DNA from: Pyrinomonadaceae bacterium
Lineage (GTDB): Bacteria; Acidobacteriota; Blastocatellia; Pyrinomonadales; Pyrinomonadaceae
Direction of reading: 5' to 3'
DNA length: 64,000 nt
Assembly (NCBI GenBank): GCA_021228405.1
Contig: JAJQRF010000002.1
Coordinates: 1,091,525-1,155,524 of the forward strand
The translations under genes and the position numbers were made by a program. The notes under the pieces were generated by a model, which worked only from the letters and a program-made list of their open reading frames with translations, was not told where the DNA came from and ran no database searches. Shown in pieces: positions 18,801-27,411 of this stretch. The first letter of the stretch is position 1. The number at the start of each line of letters is the position of its first letter.

Positions 18801-19634
18801 TTAATCGAACCTGGTAATTAAGGCGACTCCGCTCGTAAATGTAATGCCGCTCGCCGAATTCACGATGTAAGTATGCGTTTCGCCGTAACTTTCGAGCGTA
18901 AAGGTCGTTTGCGTTGCTCCGATGTTCGCGGTCGTCGAGCCGAAAATATTTTGCGAAGGTCCGACGAAACCGCCTTTCTGACCGAAAAGAAGCCCGAGTC
19001 CGATGTTGCCGGACGAAATCGCATTCGATGAGTTGACCGCTAATTTTCCTCCGGTTTCGGCAGGGAAAACGCCGCTCGTGCGATTCAGGATTTGATTATT
19101 GTTCGAGCCGCCGGCATTACCGTAAAAAATCAAAACTTCGTCCTGTTTGTTATTGGAAGCATCCCGCGTCCTTTCGACCGAAAAAGCGGTCGTGCCGATG
19201 CCTCCCCAATTCGTCCACATAAAAATGCAGACAGAACCGGCAGCCGCATGAAAATTGCAGTTGTAAGCCGTTGCACTATTCGAGTTCGACGATGTAAACG
19301 TGGTTTGTTTCGTCGAGGTAAATCCGGTCAGATTGCCCGCACCGTCCGATCCCCAGCCGACTTGAAACGAGATTGCCGGATTAGAAGCTGACGAAACCCC
19401 CGAACCGTATTCGATCTTTACATAAATCTGATTCGTGCCGTCGTTTGAACGCCAAATCTCGTAACCCGTGACGGTAGCCGCCGCGCCCGGAGCCGTGACG
19501 CTTCCCCAGTTGATGTTGTTTTCCTGTTTGACCCAGCCGCCTGCGGCAAACGCGTCGGAGATTGCTTTTCCCCAAAGTCTGAAGTTTGCGTCCGAAGAGT
19601 TTGAAGGAGCTAAAGTTGAAGTTGATGATGCCAT
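18801..19634 (-). CDS. Putative tail fibre / tail surface protein
   Basis: A 277-residue protein rich in S, T, N and G. An N-terminal segment with FRLWGKAISDAF resembles the start of tail-fibre-associated proteins. The rest looks like a lectin-like beta domain (ISFQVGWGSDG, FMWTNWGG) that may contact the host surface. It lies between other tail genes. The receptor role is inferred. Confidence 0.6.
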   Translation of the reverse strand: MASSTSTLAPSNSSDANFRLWGKAISDAFAAGGWVKQENNINWGSVTAPGAAATVTGYEIWRSNDGTNQIYVKIEYGSGVSSASNPAISFQVGWGSDGAGNLTGFTSTKQTTFTSSNSNSATAYNCNFHAAAGSVCIFMWTNWGGIGTTAFSVERTRDASNNKQDEVLIFYGNAGGSNNNQILNRTSGVFPAETGGKLAVNSSNAISSGNIGLGLLFGQKGGFVGPSQNIFGSTTANIGATQTTFTLESYGETHTYIVNSASGITFTSGVALITRFD

Positions 19635-19636
19635 AT

Positions 19637-20032
19637 TTAAGAAACTGTCAAAGTGATGTCACCGGGCGCAAAATTGAGATATTGACCGTTCTCGATCACG
19701 AACGGCGTATCCACATTTTTGCGGTAAAGCAGATTGTCCGCATCGTCGAAAATGCCGATTGCCGCGATTTCGTCCGAATCCTCTTCGAGCATCGACATCT
19801 CGAAGTTCACTCCATTGGTTTTGATTCCCGTTGTCGTCGTCGGAAAATTCGTTAAATTGTTCGCAATCTCCAAAGGTTCATAACCCGTTGCAACGAGTTC
19901 CGTTCCGGTGCCGTTCAGGTCGAGTGTCGTGGTAAAAAGTTTAATGACGAGCGTATCCGCCGGCGTGTAAGCCGTCGCGCCGAACTCGGCATTGGCGATC
20001 TTCGATTTGGTAAAAATTGACGCTTGAAACAT
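19637..20032 (-). CDS. Phage tail protein (131 aa)
   Basis: A small beta protein with the LVIKLFTTTLDLNGTGTEL ... GYEPLEI pattern seen in small tail-fibre-type proteins of siphoviruses. It starts with a plain ATG and is separated from the next downstream gene by 2 bp. Its role is inferred from position. Confidence 0.6.
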   Translation of the reverse strand: MFQASIFTKSKIANAEFGATAYTPADTLVIKLFTTTLDLNGTGTELVATGYEPLEIANNLTNFPTTTTGIKTNGVNFEMSMLEEDSDEIAAIGIFDDADNLLYRKNVDTPFVIENGQYLNFAPGDITLTVS

Positions 20033-20040
20033 AGATGAAA

Positions 20041-20106
20041 ATTAAAAGTGGAAAATTAAAAATGAAAAAAGAATTCGGAATTTTCCGTTTTCCATTTTCC
20101 ATTTTC
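20041..20106. repeat. Hairpin-forming intergenic repeat with word-repeat arms
   Basis: GGAAAATTAAAA-type words on the left face TTTTCCATTTTCC words on the right and pair imperfectly, similar in style to the elements at 6966 and 33590. Confidence 0.5.
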
Positions 20107-20127
20107 CGCTATTTGCAAAAAGCGGTC

Positions 20128-20538
20128 TTAAACCGTCACGAATCGAAACGTAATGTCTTTGATGCGTCCCGATCTGAATGATGCGGCGGAAAACGGTTTG
20201 TTCGGGAACGGTTTCGCCTGCACGGTAAAATCGCCGATGTCGCCCGTGCCGATGACTGCAAAACTTCCATCAACGTTCAAAGCGTTATTTACCAGGGAAA
20301 CGAGCGCGTTCCATTGCGCTTCAAACAGCGTCGAAACGCGAATTTCAAATACTTTTCCTTTCGTCCAGGTCACGAACTGGCTGACCGCGCCTCCGTCCGC
20401 GCTGAATTGAACATTGCCGGCAATAGACACAAGCAAATCTTCCAGATTCGGAATTTCAATTTTTGCAGGGATGCCGTTCGCGAGTCCGTTGGAGGTGAGA
20501 TAGATCGTGCCGATTCGCACTTGATAGAATTTAGCCAT
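20128..20538 (-). CDS. Phage distal-tail-like protein (136 aa)
   Basis: A beta-rich protein starting MAKFYQVRIG and ending in IKDITFRFVTV, translated directly after the tape measure gene. Its position between tape measure and tail tip fits a distal tail or adaptor protein. No catalytic motif is present. Confidence 0.6.
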   Translation of the reverse strand: MAKFYQVRIGTIYLTSNGLANGIPAKIEIPNLEDLLVSIAGNVQFSADGGAVSQFVTWTKGKVFEIRVSTLFEAQWNALVSLVNNALNVDGSFAVIGTGDIGDFTVQAKPFPNKPFSAASFRSGRIKDITFRFVTV

Positions 20539-20561
20539 TTGTTTGATTACAAATTTTTCAA

Positions 20562-22598
20562 TTACTCATTAAGCCAAGGAAAGAATTGGTTCTGCACGTC
20601 TTTGTTGGTCGGTGCAACTCCGAGAACATTCGCCGCGCCGTTCGATTTATCGACGATCTCAATAACTGCTTTGAAACCGTCTTTTTCGGCAATTGAATTG
20701 AGTTTGTCAATTCCTTCTTTAATCTGCTTTTGGACAGTCAAAGATTCAGCGCGAAGTTGCGCGGCTTCTTTTTCGGCATTTTCTTGGCGCACGGCTTCAC
20801 GTTCCCGCGCTCCGGCGGCGGCTTCACGAACGCGTGACGAAATCTGATTCGGGTCGAGTCCGTTTGTCAGCGCGATAATTCTTCTATCTGCGAGCGGGTC
20901 AACTTCCGCACCGAAACCCGATCGGGTTTGTTCGACGATCTTGAGTTGTTTTTCGAGCCGTTCGTTAAGCGTCGCATTATCGCCGCGCCCGCGGTCGAAT
21001 GCCAACGACGTAATCAAGCTCTGCCGGTTGAGTCCCGCGGGCGTTGCCGAAAACAATAATTTTTCGTATTCTTCGCGCTTTTGAGAATCATTCAGTTTAT
21101 CGAAAGCCTCGTTGCCGAATTTTGCGCGAAGTAAAGAATCGCGCCGGGACGAATCGTTCGCGCCACCGGATCTGAAATTTTGCGCTTCAGAACGGAGATC
21201 GAAAACCGAAAGATTCGTATTGAGTCGCGTTTCAAATAGTTTCAGCCGATTTTGTGCGCGTTCCATTTTCTCGAAAGTCGAAATAATTTCAGTTGATAAT
21301 CCGCGAGTGTTATTACGAAGGTTTTTCATCGATTCTTCGGCTTCCGAAAATAAAAGCACGAAAGGATTATTGGAATTCGTTCGTTTGTAAATGCCCTCGA
21401 AAACAGAATTGTAGGTTTTCTCTAATTCTTTAACTTTTGCTTTTCCTTTTTCGACGGATTGGGCAAATTCCTTTGCGCGTTGTTCTTCAAGTTCGCGCAT
21501 TCTCTCCTGAGATTTCAAATAACTTTCCCAACGTTGATTAAAGGATTCAGTATTACCCGAAGCCTGTCTGCGGCGTTGTTCCAAAGAATCAATTTGCGCG
21601 TCGAGTGCTAAAATCTGCTGTGACCTTTTCTCGTTGCCTTCATTCGGCATCCCCGAATATAAATAGTTGAACCATTGATTCTGCTTTTCGAGCGTTGCGC
21701 GGCGGTTTTTAAGGTCGTCAATCGTTGCCCCAGACAAAAAGCGGTCGAATCCGCGCTGACTTTCCGCTTCTTCGCGCATTTTTTGATAGTTTTTAATTAC
21801 TTCCTGTTGCGAGATAAGCTGTTTGTTACTTGCGGCGGCGATTGATTCTTGAACTTTCAAAAGACGTTCGGCTTCGCTTCGCATATCGCCCGTAATTTTA
21901 TAAGTGGCGGCAATCGCTACCGCACCCGCGCCTAAAACCGTCACCAAACCGCTGTATGCGGCGGTAAATGCCGCGATTTGAGCGGGATTAAAGATTTGGG
22001 CGATTTGTCCGGCTTGACTAGCTAAAATCTGCGTCGGGTTCGCACCCATCGCCGCCATTGTCGCAATATCGTTGACTTGGTAGGAAAGATTCTGTTTTTG
22101 AAATGAAGTAAGTTTGAGATTTTCTGCCGAATTTGCCGCCGCGATGGGAGAACTTGCACCCGTGCCGAGTGTGCGAAGTTTGGCGTTCAAAAGGTCGGCT
22201 TCTTTTTCCGCCGCCCGAAGTTCTTGTGTTAAAAATTCTATCGAGCTTTTTCGGCTCGGATTTTGCAACTCTCTTTTTATACTCGAAATATCCGAATGAA
22301 GTTGTGCGGCACGGTCACGCGCCGTAATTATTTCTTTCGTTAAAACTCCGATTTGACCGTTATCAAGGCGGACGGCGGTAATGTCGGCAAATCGCTTTCG
22401 GGTTTCTTCGGCGCGTTTTTCGAGTTTGTCGAGGTCAATAAAAGCGGTGTTGGGAATTTTAAAGGAAATCTGAGGCTGTAAAGTATTTACGTCCTTTACA
22501 AAGTCTTGTAATTTCTGCTTATTTTTACCAATCACGACATCGGCGTTTCCGTCTTTTATCTCTAATTCGACAACTAGATTTTCAGTATTTTTCGGCAT
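20562..22598 (-). CDS. Tail length tape measure protein
   Basis: About 678 residues. The N-terminal third has the prophage tape-measure signature LTSFQKQNLSYQVND ... ILASQAGQIAQIF (TMP_2 type), followed by an A/G-rich hydrophobic helix (AGAVAIAATYKITG) and long coiled coils rich in E, K, R and Q. The length would give a short to medium siphovirus tail. The ATG at 22598 lies directly after a hairpin (22602-22627) with no normal ribosome site; a TTG at 22619 inside the hairpin is the alternative start. Cassette 1 separates this gene from the rest of the tail operon. Confidence 0.85.
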   Translation of the reverse strand: MPKNTENLVVELEIKDGNADVVIGKNKQKLQDFVKDVNTLQPQISFKIPNTAFIDLDKLEKRAEETRKRFADITAVRLDNGQIGVLTKEIITARDRAAQLHSDISSIKRELQNPSRKSSIEFLTQELRAAEKEADLLNAKLRTLGTGASSPIAAANSAENLKLTSFQKQNLSYQVNDIATMAAMGANPTQILASQAGQIAQIFNPAQIAAFTAAYSGLVTVLGAGAVAIAATYKITGDMRSEAERLLKVQESIAAASNKQLISQQEVIKNYQKMREEAESQRGFDRFLSGATIDDLKNRRATLEKQNQWFNYLYSGMPNEGNEKRSQQILALDAQIDSLEQRRRQASGNTESFNQRWESYLKSQERMRELEEQRAKEFAQSVEKGKAKVKELEKTYNSVFEGIYKRTNSNNPFVLLFSEAEESMKNLRNNTRGLSTEIISTFEKMERAQNRLKLFETRLNTNLSVFDLRSEAQNFRSGGANDSSRRDSLLRAKFGNEAFDKLNDSQKREEYEKLLFSATPAGLNRQSLITSLAFDRGRGDNATLNERLEKQLKIVEQTRSGFGAEVDPLADRRIIALTNGLDPNQISSRVREAAAGAREREAVRQENAEKEAAQLRAESLTVQKQIKEGIDKLNSIAEKDGFKAVIEIVDKSNGAANVLGVAPTNKDVQNQFFPWLNE

Positions 22599-22655
22599 AA
22601 GAAAAAGGCTATATTTCAAGCCTTTTTCAGTTTATAAGTTTTGTTGGAAACGGTT
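22596..22655 (-). repeat. Repeat box copy 1 (hairpin plus conserved flank)
   Basis: AAAAAGGCT/AGCCTTTTT (22602-22627) plus a conserved flank with CAGTTTATAA and AACGGTTAC. Near-copies lie at 27188-27251 and 44943-45012 in the same orientation. It forms a bidirectional terminator structure at the end of the cassette-1 minus operon. Confidence 0.75.
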
Positions 22656-22671
22656 ACTTTAAATCGAATAT

Positions 22672-23517
22672 TTATGGTTCGGATTTTCCATTTTCATTTT
22701 CAGAATTTTCATTATCTGAATTATTTTCTTGATTGATTGCTTGTTTGATTTCGTCAGGCAGATTATTCCCCAATGATTTAAAATGTGCGGTAAACATTAC
22801 TTCCACCATTTTTTTGACAAATTCATTGATTTTGTCTGGCTCTATTCCTTCCAAAAGTTGTTTTCTTTCACTTTCTTTATACTCTAAATATTGCTTAGTT
22901 TCTTCCAAAGTTTTTTCATCAATTTCTTCTGCAATCTGCAATATGAAAGGTCTTATCCGCTCAAGCATTTTATCTTTAAATGATAAAAACATCTCGTTTT
23001 GATAATTGCCGATCATTTCAAATGAATAATCATCCCGTTCTTTCCCGTCTGCTAATTGAGTTTTCAACATTTTTTCCATTGATTGAAAAGCAATATTCGG
23101 TTGAATCTCATAAATCTCCGAAGCCATTAACGGTTTTATTTCAGATAATTTATCTGCGACATCAGCAATCTCAGTATTAAGCGATTTTAGTTTTTCGGTT
23201 GCGGACTCGACTTGAAGTGTAACTAAGGAACTTTTATCTTTTTCTTTAAGTTCCAGTTCTTTAAGATTTTCAGGATTAGCTCCCATTGTTTTAAATTGTT
23301 CAAGTAAAATATCTTGGCTTATATCGAGATGACTCTTAAAATCGAAGCAAAGCAGGTTTTGATAAAGATTTGTAAGATTCGTTAAGGCTTTTCTTAATAG
23401 CTTTCTATCTTCATTTTTATTTTTAACTTTTTCACGCCACCAATCCCACGCTTTTGTTAATACAAGTGTAATTATTGAAGAAAGACCTATTGTTGTAAGA
23501 ATAGTGTTTATTTCCAT
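22672..23517 (-). CDS. Membrane-anchored coiled-coil protein of cassette 1
   Basis: A 281-residue protein with one N-terminal membrane helix (residues ~5-25, ILTTIGLSSIITLVLT), then W-rich basic residues and long charged helices with coiled-coil heptads. The C terminus is acidic and N/E-rich. No family is recognised. It follows the AbiTii-like gene in the same minus-strand operon, so a partner or membrane effector role in defence is an inference only. Low-GC codon use differs from the structural genes around it, which suggests recent acquisition. Confidence 0.6.
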   Translation of the reverse strand: MEINTILTTIGLSSIITLVLTKAWDWWREKVKNKNEDRKLLRKALTNLTNLYQNLLCFDFKSHLDISQDILLEQFKTMGANPENLKELELKEKDKSSLVTLQVESATEKLKSLNTEIADVADKLSEIKPLMASEIYEIQPNIAFQSMEKMLKTQLADGKERDDYSFEMIGNYQNEMFLSFKDKMLERIRPFILQIAEEIDEKTLEETKQYLEYKESERKQLLEGIEPDKINEFVKKMVEVMFTAHFKSLGNNLPDEIKQAINQENNSDNENSENENGKSEP

Positions 23518-23549
23518 ACCTTTAGGTAGATATTTTTTTGAAAAAGAGC

Positions 23550-24617
23550 TTAACCGAAAATAGTTTGTGCAACTTTAATAGCTTCTGTTATTGCAGTCAC
23601 AACGGCGGTTGCGGTTTCAATGCCGCTCAAATATTTTTTGGCTTCGTTAAGATGCTGTGAAATGGAGTTACTATTTGGTTCAATCTTTTCGGATTGTTGA
23701 ATTGCTTTTGTTAGTTGATATTCTGCATCAGTTACAATCTCACCATCAATAATTTTATTTTCTGCGAGTCTTAAAACTTCTGCTTTAAGTTTTTTCAGTT
23801 CTTCTATAAATTCTGATTTATTATTAATGCCATTAAAATTGATATTTCTAGCCGCATTGTATTGTGTGTTTACTTTTTGATTTCTTTGGTCAAAAATTGC
23901 CATATTGTCTCCTTGATTAACTGTTTGAGCTGAATTAATTATGTTTGGTTTCCCACCTAATATAAAGTAATTAAATACTTTGCGAATTTGTTCATCTGGA
24001 ATCGGATTAATTAAATCTTTATCCGATTTAATTGCAGGATATTTATCACCCAATTCAAGTATGAAATTAAGTAAGCTATTTCGAGTTGTTTCAATAACCT
24101 GAATAATTTGACTCTTAGGCACCGTCCGCCACAAATTTGTGCAATCTAAATTGTGATAAACCTTACGACTCAAATAAGCACGACACTCAAAAGGAATTGA
24201 TATATTCAGCTCATTATCTCCAGATATTTTTAGACTTTCCACCAATGACTCAAGTTCTATAACTCCTTGAGTTATATTGTATTCAGTAAAATATGAACGA
24301 TGAACTTCAGGAATTAAGGTTAGTGGAACCATTTGTTTATTAATTCTCCAATGGCTATTACCGTAACTTGCAAATGCTACTACATCTAGCTTTCGATATT
24401 GTGGCAACAATTTTTCATTACCATAACCATTTAATTCATTCTCTAGCCAGTCTTTGAATTCCTGATTTTCCAATTTGTAAGCTAAAACCTTTGCTTTACG
24501 CAAAATTACTGATAAATCTTCTTTACCTAAAATATCATCTTGAAGTCTTTCAAAAATGCTTATAGGTTTTGGAGTGAGATTACTCTTTTTGAACATATTA
24601 AGTAACGCCTTAAACAT
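23550..24617 (-). CDS. AbiTii-domain protein (candidate abortive-infection protein)
   Basis: A 355-residue protein. Residues ~20-200 match the AbiTii pattern: LRKAKVLAYKLENQEF, WLENELNGY and a downstream YRKLDVVAF segment. The AbiTii domain occurs in phage-defence and toxin-like proteins. The middle carries an Asn/Gln-rich linker, then a coiled coil and a hydrophobic C terminus (IETATAVVTAITEAI) that could insert into membranes. Its start overlaps the end of the HTH gene by 8 bp, so the two are co-translated. It sits in cassette 1, divergent from the SWIM module. The defence role is a family-based inference. Confidence 0.65.
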   Translation of the reverse strand: MFKALLNMFKKSNLTPKPISIFERLQDDILGKEDLSVILRKAKVLAYKLENQEFKDWLENELNGYGNEKLLPQYRKLDVVAFASYGNSHWRINKQMVPLTLIPEVHRSYFTEYNITQGVIELESLVESLKISGDNELNISIPFECRAYLSRKVYHNLDCTNLWRTVPKSQIIQVIETTRNSLLNFILELGDKYPAIKSDKDLINPIPDEQIRKVFNYFILGGKPNIINSAQTVNQGDNMAIFDQRNQKVNTQYNAARNINFNGINNKSEFIEELKKLKAEVLRLAENKIIDGEIVTDAEYQLTKAIQQSEKIEPNSNSISQHLNEAKKYLSGIETATAVVTAITEAIKVAQTIFG

Positions 24618-24813
24618 TATCCTTATTAATTTTTGATTTCGGCGGTCTGCCAGCTTTTTTATAAACTTTCACTTTTTCAAGTTCACTTTCTTCAATTACA
24701 TATCCACTTCCAACTTGAACGGCTTTAATTTTTTCTTCTTTAATCATTGCCCGTATTCGTCTATCACTAACACCTAATTTTTCAGCCGCATCTTTTACGC
24801 TAAGTAAATTCAT
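24610..24813 (-). CDS. Excisionase/MerR-type HTH protein
   Basis: A 67-residue DNA-binding protein: a helix-turn-helix (LLSVKDAAEKLGVSDRRIRAMI) followed by the wing-like KAVQVGSGYVI, typical of helix_turn_helix_17/excisionase-type proteins, and a basic tail with AGRPPKSK. It is the first gene of the cassette-1 minus operon, divergent from the SWIM gene, and probably represses one or both directions. A second protein with the same basic GRPKK-type tail is at 36880. Confidence 0.75.
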   Translation of the reverse strand: MNLLSVKDAAEKLGVSDRRIRAMIKEEKIKAVQVGSGYVIEESELEKVKVYKKAGRPPKSKINKDNV

Positions 24814-24863
24814 AACTCAAATTTTATTCTAAAAATAAATGTTCCGCAAATGGAAGATTTTTC

Positions 24864-24892
24864 TTGCAATAATATTCCAGAACTGGTATATT
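24864..24892 (+). promoter_or_regulatory. Promoter of cassette 1 SWIM module
   Basis: TTGCAA, a 17-nt spacer and TATATT lie upstream of the ATG at 24941. Near-palindromic words around it (TTCC-N6-GGAA at 24842-24855, and TTCCAGAACTGG overlapping the spacer) could be operators for the divergent HTH protein. Confidence 0.6.
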
Positions 24893-24940
24893 ATTTATAG
24901 ATTGAATGAGTCAATCAATTCACAAAAAGGAAGCTAAATT

Positions 24941-25204
24941 ATGTTTATCTTAAAAGCCAAAGAGCAATTAACCAACGCAATCGAGAAAGCCAAAAAGTTA
25001 CGCCCGACCGTCAAATTCGATCACTTCGGACGTTACAGAGTTTCGGGAAGTCACGGCGGCTACTACACCGTGTTATGCAAAAAGAACAACGGTTACAAAA
25101 CCGTGATTTGCACCTGCAAAGGCGCGGAAAAAGGACTCGTTTGTTATCACGCGGCGGCGGCTTTGAGTTTACATATCGGACTGGCAAGACAGCAAGCGGC
25201 ATAA
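24941..25204 (+). CDS. SWIM zinc-finger protein, cassette copy 1
   Basis: An 87-residue protein with a C-terminal SWIM zinc motif, CTC...CYH (C-x-C-xn-C-x-H; residues ~58-71). The N terminus is basic and helical (KAKEQLTNAIEKAKKLR). SWIM domains bind nucleic acid or protein partners and occur in transposase-, ATPase- and recombination-linked proteins. It is nearly identical to the protein at 47631. An AAGGAAG ribosome site precedes the ATG. A hairpin that keeps pairing between the two copies overlaps the stop codon (25194-25212). Confidence 0.85.
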   Translation: MFILKAKEQLTNAIEKAKKLRPTVKFDHFGRYRVSGSHGGYYTVLCKKNNGYKTVICTCKGAEKGLVCYHAAAALSLHIGLARQQAA

Positions 25205-25212
25205 AGCCGCTT
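25194..25212 (+). promoter_or_regulatory. Stop-codon hairpin, copy 1
   Basis: AAGCGGC / GCCGCTT around ATAAA, containing the TAA stop. The copy at 47887-47906 reads AAGCGGT / ACCGCTT, so one base pair has changed on both sides. Confidence 0.6.
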
Positions 25213-25227
25213 TGAGGGAAAAACACT

Positions 25228-25425
25228 ATGAAAAACAATGAAATTCAAATCGGTGACAATGTGAGCGTGATAGTTTCGGTCTGGCGTGAAGATGAAACGC
25301 CGACCATTAAAAACTTTTACAACGGCAAAATTACGGAAATCGTAGAACGCACGAAACACGCAATTTACGTGAAAGTTCAAGGTCTGGATAAATTAATCCC
25401 GATTGACCGAGTAAGCGCAATGTAA
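25228..25425 (+). CDS. 65-aa SH3/KOW-like protein, cassette copy 1
   Basis: A small all-beta protein (IGDNVSVIVSV ... NGKITEIVER ... DKLIPIDRV), nearly identical to the protein at 47938. No named family is recognised. The strand pattern suggests a small barrel. It always follows the SWIM gene here, and the separate 170-aa SWIM protein at 36040 appears to carry a related N-terminal segment, which suggests a functional link. Confidence 0.75.
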   Translation: MKNNEIQIGDNVSVIVSVWREDETPTIKNFYNGKITEIVERTKHAIYVKVQGLDKLIPIDRVSAM

Positions 25426-25428
25426 AAA

Positions 25429-25480
25429 CGAAAGGTTTAGAAATGCTACCAACATTCCTAAACCTCTCTTATCCCTAAAG
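25429..25480 (+). terminator. Conserved hairpin between the 65-aa and 133-aa genes (copy 1)
   Basis: AGGTTTAGAAATG pairs with CATTCCTAAACCT. The same sequence recurs at ~48139-48190. There is no T-run, so it may be an attenuator or a processing site instead. Confidence 0.5.
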
Positions 25481-25497
25481 AAATTAAGGACATACCA

Positions 25498-25899
25498 ATG
25501 ACAACTATACAATCAAATCTAACAAACTTCCAAGAAACGCTTGAAAAAGCATCGCTGAATCTAACCACAATTTTTAATCTTATTTCCAAAACCGCGCAAA
25601 ATGCGCGGGATAATAACGAAAACGACCCCGAAACTTTTTACGACATTATCAACGCCTGTGAAATGGCGAAAACGGAACTTTCAAACGTTTTCAGAATTTC
25701 GGGCGAATTAGAGCCTGTTTCAATCGAAAATAAATCGCTTTCCGAACAGCTTGCAAGCATCCTGCAAAATCCGCACACGCCTACCGACATTTACAACGGC
25801 ATCGTTGATGCTCTCGCGGATATGGATTTTAGAGCCGCGCACGAACTCGACACGCCCGAAAACATCGAACGGATTTTAGGGAGTTCCCGAAATGCTTAG
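25498..25899 (+). CDS. Helical 133-aa protein, cassette copy 1
   Basis: An all-helical acidic protein of unknown family. It shares most residues with the 130-aa protein at 48209, including TPTDIYNGIVDALADM near the C terminus. An AAGGA ribosome site sits 9 nt before the ATG. The last codons overlap the HNH gene start (25892-25899), so the nuclease is translationally coupled. Confidence 0.75.
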   Translation: MTTIQSNLTNFQETLEKASLNLTTIFNLISKTAQNARDNNENDPETFYDIINACEMAKTELSNVFRISGELEPVSIENKSLSEQLASILQNPHTPTDIYNGIVDALADMDFRAAHELDTPENIERILGSSRNA

Positions 25900-26275
25900 A
25901 ACGTGTCCGCTGTGCGGAATTGAAAAGAATATCAAGCTATTCGGTTCTCGTGCGGTTTGCCGTCCTTGCCGAAAGGAAAAAAGCCAATATTTTCGGTTTT
26001 GGAAAAAGAAAACACCGCAAGAAAGAGAGAAAAACCGAATGAGCAGACGGGCGCGAAAATTGAACGCGCCCGTCATCATTCCATTTACGAAACGTGAAAT
26101 TATCAATCGTGACGGTTTGAACTGTTACATTTGCAAAACGCTTTTAACCGAACGAACCGCAACTATCGATCACGTTATACCGCTTTCACGCGGCGGTTTC
26201 CATTGTCCGAACAATGCAAAAATCGCTTGCTTGAAATGTAATCAAGAGAAAAGTAATAAATATGAGAATTACTAA
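25892..26275 (+). CDS. HNH endonuclease
   Basis: 127 residues. The N-terminal CPLCG and CRPC motifs form a zinc ribbon, a basic linker follows, then an HNH domain with CYICK, the DH of ATIDHVIPLSRGG, and N plus CLKCN (residues ~85-120). It is probably a DNA nicking or cutting enzyme, either homing-type or serving the module. It overlaps both neighbours. Cassette 2 has no counterpart; TnpB occupies the slot there. Confidence 0.85.
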   Translation: MLRTCPLCGIEKNIKLFGSRAVCRPCRKEKSQYFRFWKKKTPQEREKNRMSRRARKLNAPVIIPFTKREIINRDGLNCYICKTLLTERTATIDHVIPLSRGGFHCPNNAKIACLKCNQEKSNKYENY

Positions 26276-26981
26276 AAATTGCACGAATTGTGGAAAAGAA
26301 TATTCGACTTTTCCTTATTTGGCAGATAAAAGGAAATTTTGCAGTGTGCCTTGTAAAAGGAAAATTGTTTACCGTAAGTTTAATTGCAGGTTTTGCGGTA
26401 AGGAAAACACCGTTCCAAAAAGCCGAAAAAAGTATTTTTGCAACAACGAATGCCGTCTTGAACAAAAAAGACAGAATTCATTTATCGTAAACTGTTTTGG
26501 ATGTGAAAAGGTAATAAAAATACCTTTTTCAAGATTGAAGAAGCAGTATAAAACTTTTTGTTCTAAAAAATGTTACACGAAAAACTCTACAAGTTGGGAA
26601 AACAATATAAGAATCTGCACAAGTTGCAGAATTGGAAAAAGCCGCGAACATTTCTACAAAAGCAAAAACACATTAAATTTATCTGCTCGCTGTATTGAGT
26701 GTAGCAGAGCATACGATAGACGTAAAAGATTTGAAAAAGTTTGGGGAATAACCGAAACCGAATACAATTCAATGCTTATACAACAAAACTATGGTTGTGC
26801 GATTTGCGGCGGCGTTAATAGTGATAGAAATCTTGCGATTGACCATTGCCACGACTCAGGAAAAATACGCGCATTGCTTTGCGGTCGCTGTAACATAGGA
26901 ATCGGACTTTTTGCAGATTCTATTTATTTACTTGAAAAAGTAATTGAGTATTTAAAACTTCATTCAATCGGTAAAAAGTGA
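26262..26981 (+). CDS. Recombination endonuclease VII-like protein with zinc-finger array
   Basis: 239 residues. The C-terminal ~85 residues match the T4 endonuclease VII family: YGCAICGG, LAIDHCHDSGKIRALLC, GRCNIGIGLF and a final helix. That family cuts branched DNA such as Holliday junctions. The N terminus has four Cys pairs (CTNCG, CRFCG, CFGCE, CTSCR) with partner CSxxC-type motifs, an unusual array of small zinc fingers for targeting DNA. It overlaps the HNH gene by 14 bp. Confidence 0.82.
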   Translation: MRITKNCTNCGKEYSTFPYLADKRKFCSVPCKRKIVYRKFNCRFCGKENTVPKSRKKYFCNNECRLEQKRQNSFIVNCFGCEKVIKIPFSRLKKQYKTFCSKKCYTKNSTSWENNIRICTSCRIGKSREHFYKSKNTLNLSARCIECSRAYDRRKRFEKVWGITETEYNSMLIQQNYGCAICGGVNSDRNLAIDHCHDSGKIRALLCGRCNIGIGLFADSIYLLEKVIEYLKLHSIGKK

Positions 26982-27190
26982 TATTTGCTACAAAACTTAC
27001 ATCGAATCGAGTAAAGTGCTTCATTACTCTTTTCGATGTATTTTTCTGCGTATTCGCGTGTTTTAAATTTGGTTAATGATTCGCACTCTAAAAATTTTAT
27101 ACATTCGTCAAATTCAAATTATCCCATCTTGTCCACTGCTTTATTTTCGGTTAAATTCTCGACGGTGAGATTGTCGCTGTTTTTTTGCAT
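26960..27190 (-). pseudogene. Small zinc-knuckle ORF interrupted by an in-frame TAA
   Basis: Reading minus from an ATG at 27190 gives 23 codons, a TAA (27119-27121), then 52 further in-frame codons to a TGA at 26960. The second half contains a CKFC zinc-knuckle with YHF, like the intact 65-aa phage protein at 28550, and the first residues resemble the tape measure start (M-x-K-N-S/T-D/E-N-L). I read it as a broken remnant. Readthrough is the alternative. Its end overlaps the endonuclease VII gene by 22 bp. Confidence 0.5.
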
Positions 27191-27251
27191 AAGAAAAAGG
27201 CTCTGGTTTCAAGCCTTTTTCAGTTTATTGAGTTTTTCAAAAGCGGTTACT
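27188..27251 (-). repeat. Repeat box copy 2
   Basis: Same element as at 22596 (hairpin 27194-27220). The two are direct repeats flanking the 4.6-kb cassette 1. Confidence 0.75.
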
Positions 27252-27285
27252 CTTTCGACACATTTAAGATAATTTTATAAAAATG

Positions 27286-27321
27286 AAAGGAGTAGGAAAG
27301 GTCACGCTTTCCTACTCCTTT
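27286..27321. terminator. Strong bidirectional terminator
   Basis: A perfect 15-bp stem (AAAGGAGTAGGAAAG / CTTTCCTACTCCTTT) with a 6-nt loop, downstream of the 381-aa tail gene. Confidence 0.9.
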
Positions 27322-27411
27322 AGATTCACTTTAATAAAAATTAAAATGAATGTTCACTCAATAAATAATATATAATTAAACGAAATCAATTTTCAACTCT
27401 TTTTTGAAAAG

